Source: Anaeramoeba flamelloides
Lineage: Eukaryota; Metamonada; Anaeramoebidae
NCBI GenBank assembly: GCA_027625915.1
Contig: JANTQA010000023.1
Location: forward strand, 7,688,001-7,752,000
DNA length: 64,000 bases
Direction of reading: 5' to 3'
Part shown: in pieces, positions 16,636 through 29,700 of the stretch
How the letters are laid out: each line of letters begins with the position of its first letter
How positions within the stretch are numbered: the first letter of the stretch is position 1
Made by a program: the position numbers and the translations under genes
Notes under the pieces: model-generated
What the model was told of the DNA's origin: nothing
Databases searched by the model: none
The model's input: only the letters and a program-made list of their open reading frames with translations

Positions 16636-17596
16636 TTTCTTTCTTTTATTTGGTGCTTTATTACTTTAGTGATTGTTTTTAATTTGCTGTTTGGCTTTTT
16701 TTTTTTTATTATTTTTTGAAAAAAAAAAACAAAAAGAAGAAAAGAAAACCAATTCCAGAAATTAATATTGATCTGATAATTTGCTGTCTTTTAATTGCTG
16801 GCCAAACACAATTTTTACGAAAAGAGAAAGGAGATCAATTGAAAAAAAACCTTAGAAACAAAAAAAAAAAAAAACACAAATTCTTTTTTTTTAATTTTTT
16901 TTTACTTTTTTTTTTTTTTCTTTTTTTGCTTTTTTGTTTTGAAAATTTACTTTTTCTAAGCAAAGTACCAAACACATTTTTTTTAATTACAACAAAACCC
17001 AGATCTTTTCTCGTTTCATGCCCAATAAGATCACAAAATCTGGAAAATTCCACAAGAACCAAATTGTGATTACGATCAAATATTCCAATTTGTCATTACT
17101 TCCCTCAAAAGAAATTAAATGTTAATATTTTTAAAAATCATTCAAAATACTGAACAAAAAAAACAAGTAATGAACAACACAACCCACAAATTTTTTTAAA
17201 TTTTTTTCAAAATTTTTGAATTCTTTGAGAGTCAAAATTTGTTGGTTTATTTTTAAAAGTATCATCTTGTTGATTATCTGGATTCAAATTAAAAAAAGAA
17301 AAGAAAGGAAAATCATATGGATATTTTATTTATATATATATAAATTATAAAGAGTTTTGGTTGGATAATAAAAAAAAATGATTAACTTAAAAAATAAATT
17401 AATAAAAAAAGAGGTAATTTCAATAAATAAAAAACCAAATCTAAATCAAATCAAAAATCTGAAGTAAATGTAAAAAAGCCCCAAATTCAAACTATTACTA
17501 TATGAAAGTACATTATCAGAGAATCATAAAGTATTAGTTTTTTCTTCCAAATAAGTAAATGAATAATTTTTTAAAAAACTAAATTTCATAAAGAAG

Positions 17597-19412
17597 AGAG
17601 GTTTTGATGACATATTTGCTAAGTCACAATAAATTTACAAAAATCACGATTATTTTTAAAAAATAATGATATATCAGAAAATCGAGATATTTAATATTAT
17701 CGCGATAATATGTCCCTTTGAACCAAAAAACACTAAAAATGAAAAACTGATCAAATACTTTTGATTAATAAAATTAAAAAAACAAAATGATAAAATAAAA
17801 ATAAAAAAAGTTTCAATTTAGCTTTTTCTTGAAAACATTTTTTGCCAAAATCATTGATTTCAACTTTGAAATTATGTATATTTTTAGATACACTATCTTG
17901 TTTTAACTCATTTACAAAAACAAATTCTAAATTATGGGGAATTTTCTTTTCACAAAAGGGACTAATTTGGTCCTCAAATGTTTTTTTTAGTTTTAAATGG
18001 TAAAATAAAAAAAAAGTGAAACTAAAAGGATAAACTTTCTGGAAAAGCATACTAATTTAATATATTAACTTATTCTTTTATTTCAAACCTTTCTCAACCC
18101 CAATTTTTCAAAAAAAAATAAAAAAGTGCACACTAATTCCAAAAAATATTTTCGATATTCCAAAGTTGAGAGTGTTTTTATTCTAAAAAATAATTATCCC
18201 AGTGTTTAATTGAATTAAGTTAGTTCTTAATTTCGAAAAATATTAATCAGAAAAAAATAGTGCTTAATTTTATTAAGGACATATAACAAATTGCAATAAT
18301 TATTTAAAAATCGAGATTTTTGTCAAAATATCGTGATTAAAAAGTAAACCCAATATAATAGTTGATGTGTTTTTGGGCTAATTCAGCAATATTTTTACAA
18401 AGAAATTTTTTTATCAAAAAATAGATTATGTGAAAAAAAGTTATTCTTTGAAAAAACAACAAAAAAGAATCTTGGTTCAACCAAGGATAAGATCAATAGA
18501 CTTTTATTGTGTATTTGTTTGATTTGGTTGACAGATTGATCGATCCTTTAGATAAACAATAATAACTAAAGATAAATAAATATTATCTCAATAAAAGTGG
18601 TGTTAAAAATTTTGTTGAATAAAAGAACTTCTAAAACAACCAAAATTTCATCTGTTCTTTAAAGAATGTGTTCTTGGGTGATAAACGTCTCAATATTCTA
18701 TAGAAGCTGAATGTAGTTGGATAACTATTCAAAAACGCTCAGAACAACATTACGACATTTTCACTAATTATTGAAGATTGTTAGTACATTTGTTTTCTTC
18801 TTGTTATTCTTTTAATATCTTGGTATTGGACAAAAAGCACAATTAGAGCTTGGAGGTTTTTGTTTAATCGATCACTATAAAGAATCAAAATTCCTTTCAT
18901 TCTTTTTTATTATTTACTTTTGAAGTTAACAAACCCATTTTAAAAAAAACATCTATTTTATATTATAGTGTATATTTGAAATGGGTTATTATTTATTGGA
19001 TCATAATATTCGTTTGAGATTTTATTTATTATAAAAAAAAAAATGAATTAAAAAAAATTTTTTTCCACTACAAACAATTTCATCAATTTATAAAGTTTTT
19101 TGTCTTTCAAAACTTTTAACGATTTGAAGACAATTCACAACTCTTTTAAAAATTTTCTAACATATTTAAGGGAAAAAGTGTTGTAAACGTCTCAAGGATT
19201 TTTAAAAAGTTATTGTATTTTTTAAGTTGATTTCAAAAAATTTTTTTTTCATTTTTTTGCGATAATGTGAATATCGCGATAATGTCGAATTATTTACTAT
19301 TTTATGATTTTTTTTAATAAAGTCGGACTAATCGCGATTTTTTTAATATTATCAGGAATTTATTATTCATATCGTGATAATATATATTATCATCAAAACT
19401 TTAGGTGAGTTA
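17597..19412. repeat. possible decayed inverted-repeat element with CGCGAT motifs
   Basis: The left edge (GGTTTTGATGACATATT) and the reverse complement of the right edge (AAAGTTTTGATGATAATA) match. Both subterminal regions carry CG-containing motifs such as TATCGCGATAAT, AATCACGATT and ATCGTGATAATA, which are otherwise rare in this AT-rich DNA. The inside holds only a 99-codon frame (17751-18050, minus strand) without recognisable motif. The element call is tentative. Confidence 0.3.
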
Positions 19413-21360
19413 AAATCGTTATAATTCGATTAGATGTTGGTTTATAGACCCAAATAATTTATTAGTTGTGTTTTTTGAAATTAGGTTTTATTTGATTTTG
19501 TTTAAATGAATAATTCTCGATTATATTTTGTTCAGACCAGGAAAAGAAAAATGAGAACAACGTGTTTAAACAACATAACCATGTTAATCAAAAATATCCA
19601 GGATACTTACTGAAATTTATAACTTTTACTAACAGTCTCAATAGTTATTCATTTTTTCCAAATTCATATAACTGAAAAGTTTATTCTCACCATTGAAAAT
19701 TATAAAAGCCAAAAAACACATTAGAAGAATTTAAAACATTTTTATGAGAAGATTATTTTAACAATCACCAAAATATGAAAGATATAAATATGATTCCAAA
19801 GAATCTATCAAAAAAAAAAATCAAGTAAAAAAATTGAATTTAAAAACAACCAGCATATAAATATCAAAAAACAATATTTTTAAAGTGTCTCTTTTTAATA
19901 ATGATGAAATTTGCAATCTTAAAGTATTTTTTTTTTTTTTTTTTTTGATAAGACACCCTCCTAATTCAGATCTATATTACAGTCATAAAATAGCCTCTTG
20001 TTTTTTTGTTACAACTCAACATTTTTTTTTTTTTTTTTTTTTCGTATGTATATAAGCTATTTCCAATAATATAGGGCATTTTTTTATTTCAATAATTATT
20101 TCTTAATATTAATTCAATTATACAAAATGTACAACAATAATATGTTTTTTTAACATATCATACTTAATTTCTTGTATTTTGAAGTTTTATTAATGGATTC
20201 TAAATATTTTTTTTTGAATTAAAATTATTTTGCAAAATTTTTAATTTTGAAAAAATAATAGAGTCAAATTTCTCATTTCATTATTTTTTCGAATTGTTCA
20301 TTTTTTTTCATTTTTACTTTGTTATTATTATTTTCCAAAATTTAACAAAGTTCAGAAGAGATGTGATAAGAAATCAACCAAAAATTCTTTTGATTCTAAA
20401 CAATTGAGTTGACTTCGATGGACTTTGGTGGAAAAATTGCTCAGAACAGGTGTACACTTCAATTAAAGAGGTGAGATAAACAAAAAAAAAGGAAAAAATA
20501 AAAGTTTTTTTTTTTTTTTTTTTTCATTCAGTTTGCTTTTTTAAATGTTTTAAAAAGAAAAAAAAAAAAAAAAAAAAACAAAAAAAGTTAATGGGAAAAA
20601 AAAAAAGTTAATGATCAAATGAAAAACAAAAAATCTAAAGATCAAATCAAAAATATATTGAAGTATGATTTTACACATTATCAAAAAAAAAATTGAAAAA
20701 AAGATCGAAATAAAGATTGTTAAATAGACATTACTTATTTTGGATATTTTTCCAAAAATTAGGGGCAATTTTTTTTTTTTATTTTTATTTTTTATTCTTC
20801 GAACTTTGATCAATAAACACAAATTTTAATCAAGAGTTTTATTATTATTAATGGCTTCTTTTTTTTTTGTCTAAAGTTTTGAGTTTAATAACTGAATAAA
20901 GAATTTATTCTTATATTGATGGATATTTTTTTGCCCCACATTTTTGGATGGAGCTTATATATACTATCAGTTGGTCTCTTAAGGTATATACCTTGAACAA
21001 AATTTAATTAATCAAAAAATCCCAAATTAAATTACATTTTTTGTAATTATTTTTTTATATATTATTTTGAATTTTAAAATGTACCAAATTTAGATTGTTT
21101 TTTTGAATCTTAATTTTAGTTCAAAGATCGTTCTATCAAAGTGGAACTGATTATATATATATATATATTTCTAAAAGTAATTTATACATTGCACGCGTAT
21201 ATTTTATCATTTAAAAGCTATGCGTTGTTAAAAAAATATTATAAATTCGAAGAGTTAAGTACTAAAAAAACTTTTATTTTATCTTGTTTGAAAAATTGAT
21301 TATTTTCATCTTCTTTTAAGAATTAAAATACTGTTATAGTATCGAAAAAAAAAAAATACA

Positions 21361-22020
21361 TGGAATGAAAATAACCCCTAAGAAGATTTTTAATTGTTAA
21401 TATTTAGGAAAATGTTGTGTAATTACCAAATAATATCTTGATTTTAAAATCAAATCACATTTATAATGCAAACAATTTTTGATGAACACAAAATTTAGAT
21501 ATCCTCTCAACCATTTTGTCAAATGTAAAAACAACTGTTTTTCGCAATTAATAAATAAAAAGTTTTATTTAAAGTTTCAAAATAGTTTACTCCTTATTAG
21601 TTGAATAAACCCCAAGAACTTCACAAAATCAATTAGAGACGATATTTTAAGAAAATAAATTTTGATTTCTTATTGAACTTTGAGATTAAAATTACAATTA
21701 GCATAATTTGAATTTAACATTCATGTTTAATGTGTGTAACACCAAATCCCAAACACACATACTACTGTTAATTGTAAAATAAAAAGATCAAAATTTTCAT
21801 TCAGCTTTCCAAAATAAATCACATTACAAGAATTAAAATAAATCAGCAAAGACCCCATTCTCAAAAAGGTAAATTAATAATTTAAGCTTTTTTTAAGAAT
21901 TAAAAATTTGAACTTTTCCGTTGTGTTTATTAAATCTTTTTTTGGGAAAGTCGAATGAAAATTTAGTTCCATTTATTTTGCAACAAATCGTAAGCTTTCA
22001 ATCCTTTCTGAAATTATATA
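21361..22020. repeat. dispersed repeat E, copy 1
   Basis: Two blocks match elsewhere. 21361-21480 resembles 25605-25720 (shared GAAGATTTTTAATTGTTAAT and TTACCAAATAATA). 21760-22020 resembles 62085-62320 (shared AAAATAAAAAGATCAAAATT, then CAACAAAT.GTAAGC). The 62 kb copy continues into sequence also found at 34365 onward, linking all four pieces into one family. No coding frame is conserved. Confidence 0.6.
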
Positions 22021-22105
22021 ATGAGCAACACCAAAAACTTTTAAAGAAAATGATGTAATTTTTATTTTTTTTGTACTTGTTTTTTTTTTTGAACAACACA
22101 AGACA

Positions 22106-22675
22106 CTACTTTAAATCAATTTCCAATTTGGAATTTAACCCCTCCTTTGCTTTTTGAGGTATATTTTTTTCCAATTGAACAATTTTTCTTTGTAATAATT
22201 TGATCATGTGGGTTTCATCCTGAAGCACCTTTTCAATTTTTTCAAAAGCTTTTTGGTTATTTAATTGGTTGTTAATTTGGGATTGCTTATTTATAAAATC
22301 CTGTGAGAATTGCATTATTTGTTTTTCTTTTTTTTTTAATGATTGTTGTTGTTCAAGAAGAAAATGATTAGAAATCGAAAGTTCTTTTTGAAGATCAAGA
22401 TCTTGCCCAGTTAAAACCTCTTCATTCAGATTTTGTTCAACTGTTTTCATCTGGTGGTTAAGATTTTTTAGCAAATGCTCCATCTCTCTTGCCATTTCGA
22501 GGAGCTTACTTTTTTTGTTTTGTACTTTTCTGCTTTTTTTTAATAATTGTTGGTTGCGATTAAATTGTTGTGTTTTGAGTAGGGACACCTCATTTAGTTT
22601 GGTTTCCAATGTTGGAACAATTTGTTTGTTTATTTGATCCAATCTGTTTTCAATTTCTTCAAAGATTTGAGACAT
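22106..22675 (-). CDS. small coiled-coil protein, function unknown
   Basis: An open frame of 189 residues ending in TAG. I do not recognise a family. Almost the whole length is Gln, Lys, Leu and Glu rich with Leu, Ile and Met spaced as heptads (for example IFEEIENRLDQINKQI at the start and MIKLLQRKIVQLEKNI near the end). It should form a long parallel or antiparallel coiled coil broken once near residues 88-95 (VLTGQDLDL). There is no membrane segment or signal peptide. Composition is unlike the flanking noncoding DNA, which supports a real gene. It could be a subunit of a tethering, kinetochore, cytoskeletal or pore complex, but sequence alone does not say which. The ATG at 22675 lies just downstream of an A/T run; a short upstream exon cannot be excluded. 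Confidence 0.7.
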   Translation of the reverse strand: MSQIFEEIENRLDQINKQIVPTLETKLNEVSLLKTQQFNRNQQLLKKSRKVQNKKSKLLEMAREMEHLLKNLNHQMKTVEQNLNEEVLTGQDLDLQKELSISNHFLLEQQQSLKKKEKQIMQFSQDFINKQSQINNQLNNQKAFEKIEKVLQDETHMIKLLQRKIVQLEKNIPQKAKEGLNSKLEIDLK

Positions 22676-25600
22676 TTGATGAGTATCAAAAAAAAAAAAA
22701 CAACAAAAGGAAAATTTGAGAAAAAGATTATTAAAAAATGATTTTGTTGAAATTTTACATTACAAAATATCTCATGAACTTGTAAATGCTTTCAAACAAT
22801 TACCAATGCTTGTAAACTCTTGAAAAGATTTCTAATTGTGAGCTATTTTGTATTTTTATTAAACAAGTGTAAAATGATTACAGATTTTTTCAGTTTTTTT
22901 TAATAAAAATTGTGATTTTTTCATTAACAAGGATACTTTTCGATTAAGTCGTCAAGGGCCAGGAGATTTAAAAATATATCTAATGTTTTAAATGACCACA
23001 AATTCAATTTAATGAACCTTTGGAGATGTTTAGGTTTGTTTGGATTTGAAAAAAGTATTTTGATTTTCCCTTGACATTTCTCCCCCAAATTACTTCCTTT
23101 CTTTTTTTAATACAATAGAATGTGACTAAATACCTTAAATATTTGGTCAAATTTCATATCCTTTCGGAACATAAAAGAAAAATATCATAATTTATTCAAA
23201 AATTAACATTTTTTATCAAATCAACATGAAAAAGCAAGAAATTATTTTAACAGACATCTAGTATTTTTAATTTAAATAGGATAAAATTTCTTCCCCTATC
23301 TTTTTTCAATTCTGAAAATCAACTTTGAGGATTCTTCGTTAATCCCACATACATTGAATATACATGATAAAAAAGGACAAACAAATCAAAAGAAAACCCC
23401 AAATTATAAAATAGTTATCTGGAAACATCTATTTTCAAAATGAGAGTGCAAATGAGTTACTATTTATTATTCAAAAACCCGGGCACCACTTTTATAACAA
23501 TCAAGAGTTAATATCCAATGGGTTATAAAAACAACGGAGACAAATGCTTTTGTTATCCTGTTTGTGGTTTTAGTAATTTTTCTAATTTCCATATGTTTTT
23601 TTCTTCGACTTTTCAACTGTAACCACAGATAGGGAAATTTTAAAAACAGAAAATTTTCGCAAAAAATATAGTTTAAATTGATGTCAACCACCTTGAATTT
23701 TGAGTATTTTTTACAATTTACACTTAATTTGAATATTTCGTTATATACAAATTAAAGTTATCTAAAAATAACCAATTATCCACATTTTTTAAAAAAAAAA
23801 ATATAAATGTTATCAAATTAAAGCAATATAGTTTAACAAGTAGAGAACTTTTTACAAATAAAATAAAATCTTGTTGAGTTGTTAAAAAAAATTATTTTGT
23901 AATTTTTTGTTCAATTTTGGAAATGGGTCAGTTAATATAATCTAAACAATTTATTAATTTGATCCTATTTTTTGATTTCAAAATTTCACCTATTATCAAT
24001 ACGAAACTAAAAAATAAAATCAATTATTAGTATTATACGCTTTAAAATTAATTCTTGAAAATTGTTAACATATTTTTGATTTTAAATTGGAAAGTCTTGA
24101 TTTAGAATAAAAAAAAATATTTTGTTCTTATTTTTATTATGAATATTTCACTTCAAACCTCAACAAATATATCAAATTGAGGTGTGAATATTAAATAAAT
24201 TAAAATTTTAATTTAAACATAAGAAAAATTTCATAAGGAAAGTCAGATCGATTTTCTATTTTTTTTTATTCTATTAAAATTTCTAAAAAGTTTTTTTCTG
24301 GTAATCGAAAAATGAAAAAACATTTCAAAAAAATTTTCAATTTTGAAATAATTGTTTAACAAATTGTTTAACCTTATTCATAAGAAATTTACGATTAATT
24401 TCGACAATTTTTATGAGAAAAAAAAAAGATTTTGAATTTGAAGTTAAAAAGACTCAATTCCGAAATATCTTCTAGAGAATTTTCTCTTGATAAAAAATCA
24501 ATATAAAAATTCAAATAAAAATACAATTTAAATGAGTAAATTTTGTAAATGGATTGAAAAGTTTAATTACTAAAACCATCAAGATTAAAACAGATCTAAC
24601 CCAATTCAACATGTTGAATAAATCAATTATTTGTTTCTCGAAAAGAATTATCTCAAAAAAAAAAAAAAACCCAACATTAAAATTCAAGGAAATAAAGACA
24701 TAATTTCAATAGAGAATGGAAATAACAACAAAAATAGTGTTTGTTGTAATTTTTAAATTAAAAATCAATTTAATAATACACTGTTTATAAAAAAAAAGTG
24801 AAAAAAAAAAATGATCAAACCGTAAAAAATATGTTTATGGATTTTTGAGTCAATCAGATTTTTTTGACACTTTATATATGTAAAATTTATATGTAGAGAA
24901 TATCATTAATAACATATTTTAATATTTTACCCTGTTGTTTTTAAAAGAATTATACATTAAATAATATAATATTTTTAAGACTTTTTGAAAAAAGAAAAGT
25001 AAATTTAATTTATAAACTTTTTTTTTAAAAACAATTAAAACAAATGATTTAACCATTCAAAATTATTATTCATCCTAAATTGATTCATAATAATAATAAT
25101 TTTTTTTGTTTACTATTTTCAAATATATTCAAACAAAATATTACAATTTTACGATCTTTTTGATTAAAGATAAATTTATTGTTTGAAAATTAATGATTAT
25201 TATTATATTTTTGATGGAAATAATATTTATTTCCAAATGTATTTAAAAATATAAAAATTTAAAATTAAACTGAAAAACTCTAACTGTATTTTATTGTTAA
25301 AAAAACATTGTTGTCTTGCCCATTTTTTATTGACTTTTATTACAAGGCATTTTCTTAAAAAAATCACCCCCTTAAATTTTCTTCATTTTTTGTAATTATT
25401 ATGATAAAGATATTTTTAAATATATCAAATATTTCTGAATTTAATTAGTGCTAATATTTAATTATATTACCAATTAACAAACAGAAAAATTTAGAGTCAT
25501 AATTTTCCCGAGAATTAAAAAAAATATTCCCAAGTTTTTTTGTGAAATATGATAATTGTTTATTATTGTTGACCAAAAAAAAAAATATTATTGAATAATA

Positions 25601-26707
25601 TAACTTAAATGAAAATGATCACGTAGAAGATTTTTAATTGTTAATAGGAGGAAAATTGCAGTGTAGTTACCAAATAATAATTTTTATTTTTAAATAAAAC
25701 TTTTAAATTTATAACACATCAACTTATTAGAATGATGCTGACTAATTAAATTACCCTTATTTCAAAACAAGATTCAATCAATCAAAAAACAAGAATAAAA
25801 ACATCATTTTCAAAATTCTTATCAAAACCCTATAAAAATATTTTTTTTTTACAAAATAGGTAGATCTACTTGTGTTCTTAAAGAATTAAACAAGTATTAT
25901 ATAAATACCCACACTTTAATCAACTTTAGGTAGGGTTATTACTAAATTCATCAAAAATCGTAAATATTATAAAAACAATTGATTTTACATTATTCAGCAA
26001 TTACATAATAATTTTCCTAATATCAATAATTAAAAATCATGTTAGGGATTATTGATATTTCCTATATTTTATTCAAAACTATACATTTAAATTTTCAACT
26101 GAAATATAATTTATTACATTTTATTTTTTCAAGGGAAATAAAAAAATTAAGCAAACAAAAAAACAAAACAATCAAAAAAAATATATTGTTAATTCTAATA
26201 CCGATTAAATTTATTTATTTACAACTTTGAATGAAACCTCCAATATAAATAGAGGGTAGATATTATTATTATTTTTCATTTGTGTAATGTTATTTCCTTA
26301 TCATGACTAAGAAAATAAAGTTGTTTGAAAACTTTTTTATCAAATTTGAAAATATCAATTTAATAAATAAAAATAATAAAAAAAACTGATCAAACATAGA
26401 TAAATTCCAAATATCTCCAGATTTAATCTTTAAATTTTAACTCTTTGATTTATTAACGATTTTACGAGCTTACCTTTTACAATAAAAAAAAATTTCTTAA
26501 AAAGAAAATCTTGTTGTTAGCAAAAAAACATACTAATTACTTTTAAATAATGTATGAAAAGCATACCATACAAATTACAAAAATTAAATACAAATAATAA
26601 ATTTATTTTATGACTTTTAACTATTATTTTTTTTTTATTAAATAAAAAAAATAAAAATAAAAAAATTAAAAAAAGATTATTATTTTTTCAAAAAACAATA
26701 TCAAATT
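22676..26707. other. intergenic, no gene recognised
   Basis: A 4 kb stretch between two minus-strand genes, extremely AT-rich from about 23.7 kb. A 74-codon minus-strand frame (23467-23691) and a 63-codon plus-strand frame (26039-26230) have no recognisable motif. A fragment of dispersed repeat E is at 25605-25720. Nothing else was found. Confidence 0.45.
25605..25720. repeat. dispersed repeat E, fragment
   Basis: About 115 bp similar to 21361-21480, including GAAGATTTTTAATTGTTAAT and TTACCAAATAATA in the same order. Only this block is recognisable here. Confidence 0.5.
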
Positions 26708-29700
26708 TTATTTTTCAACTTTAGTGAATTTTTTTTTAATTTTATTAATTTCTTGTAAAATTAAAATTTTGTTTTGATCATTTTTAAAATTGCTTATTTT
26801 TTTTTCTAACTGATTAATTATAATAAAAATGATTTTTTTTTGAGAATTATAAAGACCAATTTTATTTTTCAAATTCATATTTATCCAACTATTTATTAAA
26901 TATAATGAAGATGATGCTATTGAATAATAATGGAATTTATTCTTAAAAAACGGGAAGTTATTGAACAGCAAATAAGAATAAGAATCAATAATGTGCTTAA
27001 AATAAATATTTAAATTTAAACATAAATCGATAACCCAGTATTTTTCATTCCAATATTTGATATTGATTTTCTCTAATTGATAAACGATTGTATTTAATGG
27101 AAATAAATAACCACTTGGATAATAAAGTGATTTTAACTGTTTTAGTTTCAATTCAATATTTGATTGTATTTTTTTATATAAGTTTAAAAGTTCGTTTGTA
27201 TTTTTAGTTTGGTTTAATTGCCTATTAAAACCCTTCAATTCATAATTAATCATTTTCTTCCATACCGTTCGACTTAAAATTACATTTTTTTCACTGCTAT
27301 TTAATAAATTTAATATTTTTAAAGAATGGTCAAATAATTGATAGTTAATAGTAAAAAATTCTAAAAGTTGATTTGATTCAAATAAGATATATTGAAGATC
27401 TGTACAAGATTTTTGGATTTGATTTAAAATTTTAATATTTATATTTGGTTGAAATTTTATTTTATTTGTCAATTCAGAAAAAATTTCTTGTTGAATTAAA
27501 GCTACATTTAATTGTGTTTTGAATTCAATTAACATTTGATTGTTTGATTTATCTCCGGAACCACCACCACCACCACCACCACCACCGTCATAGTCACCCC
27601 CCCAATTATTTATACTTGCCGACTTTAACAAATTTATTATATATGATAAATACTGGATTCTTTGTTTTAAATTGATTTTCTTATTGGGCTCTTTGGCTAA
27701 TTTTTGTAAAATTTGAATAGCTTTAAAATATTTTTTATATTTAATATAATATTGCCAAAGTAATTCTAAATTTTTTTTTCTTTTTAAATAATTTTTTAAA
27801 AAAGGAGTTTTAATTTCTAATATGATATCATTATAATTTGATTTAATTAAAAATTTATAAAAATAATTATGAAAGATTTGATCCTTTGATTTTAATAAAT
27901 AATGAATGAGTGAATTGTTTAATACCTCACCAATCTTCATTTCGTTATCCACTTTATTACTATTTATGGATATTAATTTCTTTTTATAATCAACCAATTG
28001 ATCTTCCAACAAATTAAATTGTTTTAATATATTAATAATTATAAAATAAGAATTTTTTCTAATTTTCGATAATTTTTTTAAAAAATTCGATTTTTTTTGA
28101 TTTTTTAAATAATTTTCTAAAATTAAATTTTGTGGATCAATTCTTTTTATACTGAAAAGTGCTAATTCAAATGCTTTGTAAAATAGTTTTAAATTAGCAA
28201 ATTCAAAACAAATTTTTTCAAGATTAATATGATTCGAATAATTTTTAAAAACTGAAAAGCTTTTTTTTAAATATTTTGTTTTCGTTTCTTCATTTTGGCA
28301 TTTTTTTACCCTTAATAAATTGATTTCTGCGATTCCAATTTTTTTCTCTTTTTTATTATAAAAAGTTTTGCAATTAATTTTCAAAAAAGTAATAAATTTT
28401 TTGATTGATAGTTTTTCCCTTCTTAAATATTTAATAGTTAACAATATTAATAATCTAATAAAAAATTGTCCCCTTTCTGTTGAAATATAATTTTTAAAAC
28501 TTAAATTAATTAATTCTTTTAAGCTAATTAATTTTTTGATTTCATTACAAATTAAATTCAAATCATAATGCATTAAAATTTCTAATAATTTTAATAATTC
28601 AATACACCTTTTGATAAAACATTGCAAACTCTCGATATTATTATTCTGATTATTCTGATTATTTTGATTATTTTGATTATTTTGATTGTACTGATCATAC
28701 TGGATGTTCTGATTGTTGGGATAATTCTGATTGATTATTGATAAAAATTTATTTTTGTTTTTCATTAAAAAGCTATTAAAACATATTAACTGCGATTGAA
28801 TTATATATAATTGTTTTAAATTATAATTGCACAAATAGCTTTTTTTAATTTTTTCTTTTTCTTTATCTTGGCTTTTAAATAATTGTAAATTAAATATTGA
28901 TTTAAAAAATGATTTTTTTTTGATAGTTTTTTTTTCAGTTACTTGAATAATATTTTTTTTAATAATAGGGAAATTCCATACCGGTAGTAGTTGCCTTGAC
29001 AGAAACAAATACAAACAATTATTATTAGTATATGAATTATCATTTTCAAATTTAGAAAAATTTGAATTTTGGATTAAATTAAAAAAAATTTTTTTACTAT
29101 AATGTACTACAAGATTTTCATTTATTTTGAAAGGAAAAATTTGATTAAAATAAGTTCTATTTTTAACAGAATTATTCTTTATTTCACCATCTTTATTATC
29201 ATTATCATTTTTGAAAGTATTTATTTTTTGATTCAATCTCTTTTTTTTTTTTATATTATTTTCTTCATTTTTATTATCATAATTTACTTTGGAAATATAA
29301 TCTTGATTTCTTTTTCGATTTATTGGAATCATTTCTATTTGATTATTCTCATTCTCATTCTCCACATTTAAATTATAATTTATATTCTTAATATTATATA
29401 TAGTATTATCAAACAATAATATTAAATTTAAACACATTAACAATACTTCATGAAGACCAAATTTATTTATACAAATAAATTGAAAATTCTCCAAATTATT
29501 GTCATTTATTATTTTTGAGATCATGTCAAGAAATTTATCAATAGGCCTTAATTTGAGAATAGAATATAGTCCATTTGTTGTTAAAAACATAAAAGTTTTG
29601 GAAGGTTTAAAATGTTGAAGTGAAAATTCATTTTGGCAATACAAATATAATGGTAAACGCATTAAACCATGGTAATTATCATCATCATTATTATTAATTT

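Larger units (their letters stand above)
16636..22105. other. intergenic, no gene recognised
   Basis: A 5.5 kb AT-rich stretch with long homopolymers, for example T runs near 19927-19947, 20024-20042 and 20508-20524 and an A run near 20560. A 117-codon frame at 16716-17069 is mostly poly-Lys and poly-Phe from A and T tracts and is not called. About 17.6-19.4 kb contains scattered ATCGCGAT-type motifs (listed separately). Dispersed repeat E begins at about 21361. No tRNA or other structured RNA was recognised. Confidence 0.45.

Noticed and set aside
16716-17069. 117-codon frame downstream of the uL22 gene, with an overlapping 75-codon minus-strand frame
   Set aside because: Mostly poly-Lys and poly-Phe from A and T tracts; no motif, no plausible splice partner, and likely the 3' region of the ribosomal protein gene.
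23467-23691. 74-codon minus-strand frame with a KITKTTNRITKAF stretch reminiscent of the ATP synthase gamma N-terminus
   Set aside because: The resemblance is limited to a few common residues; no flanking exon continues the similarity, and the rest of the frame is unlike the family.
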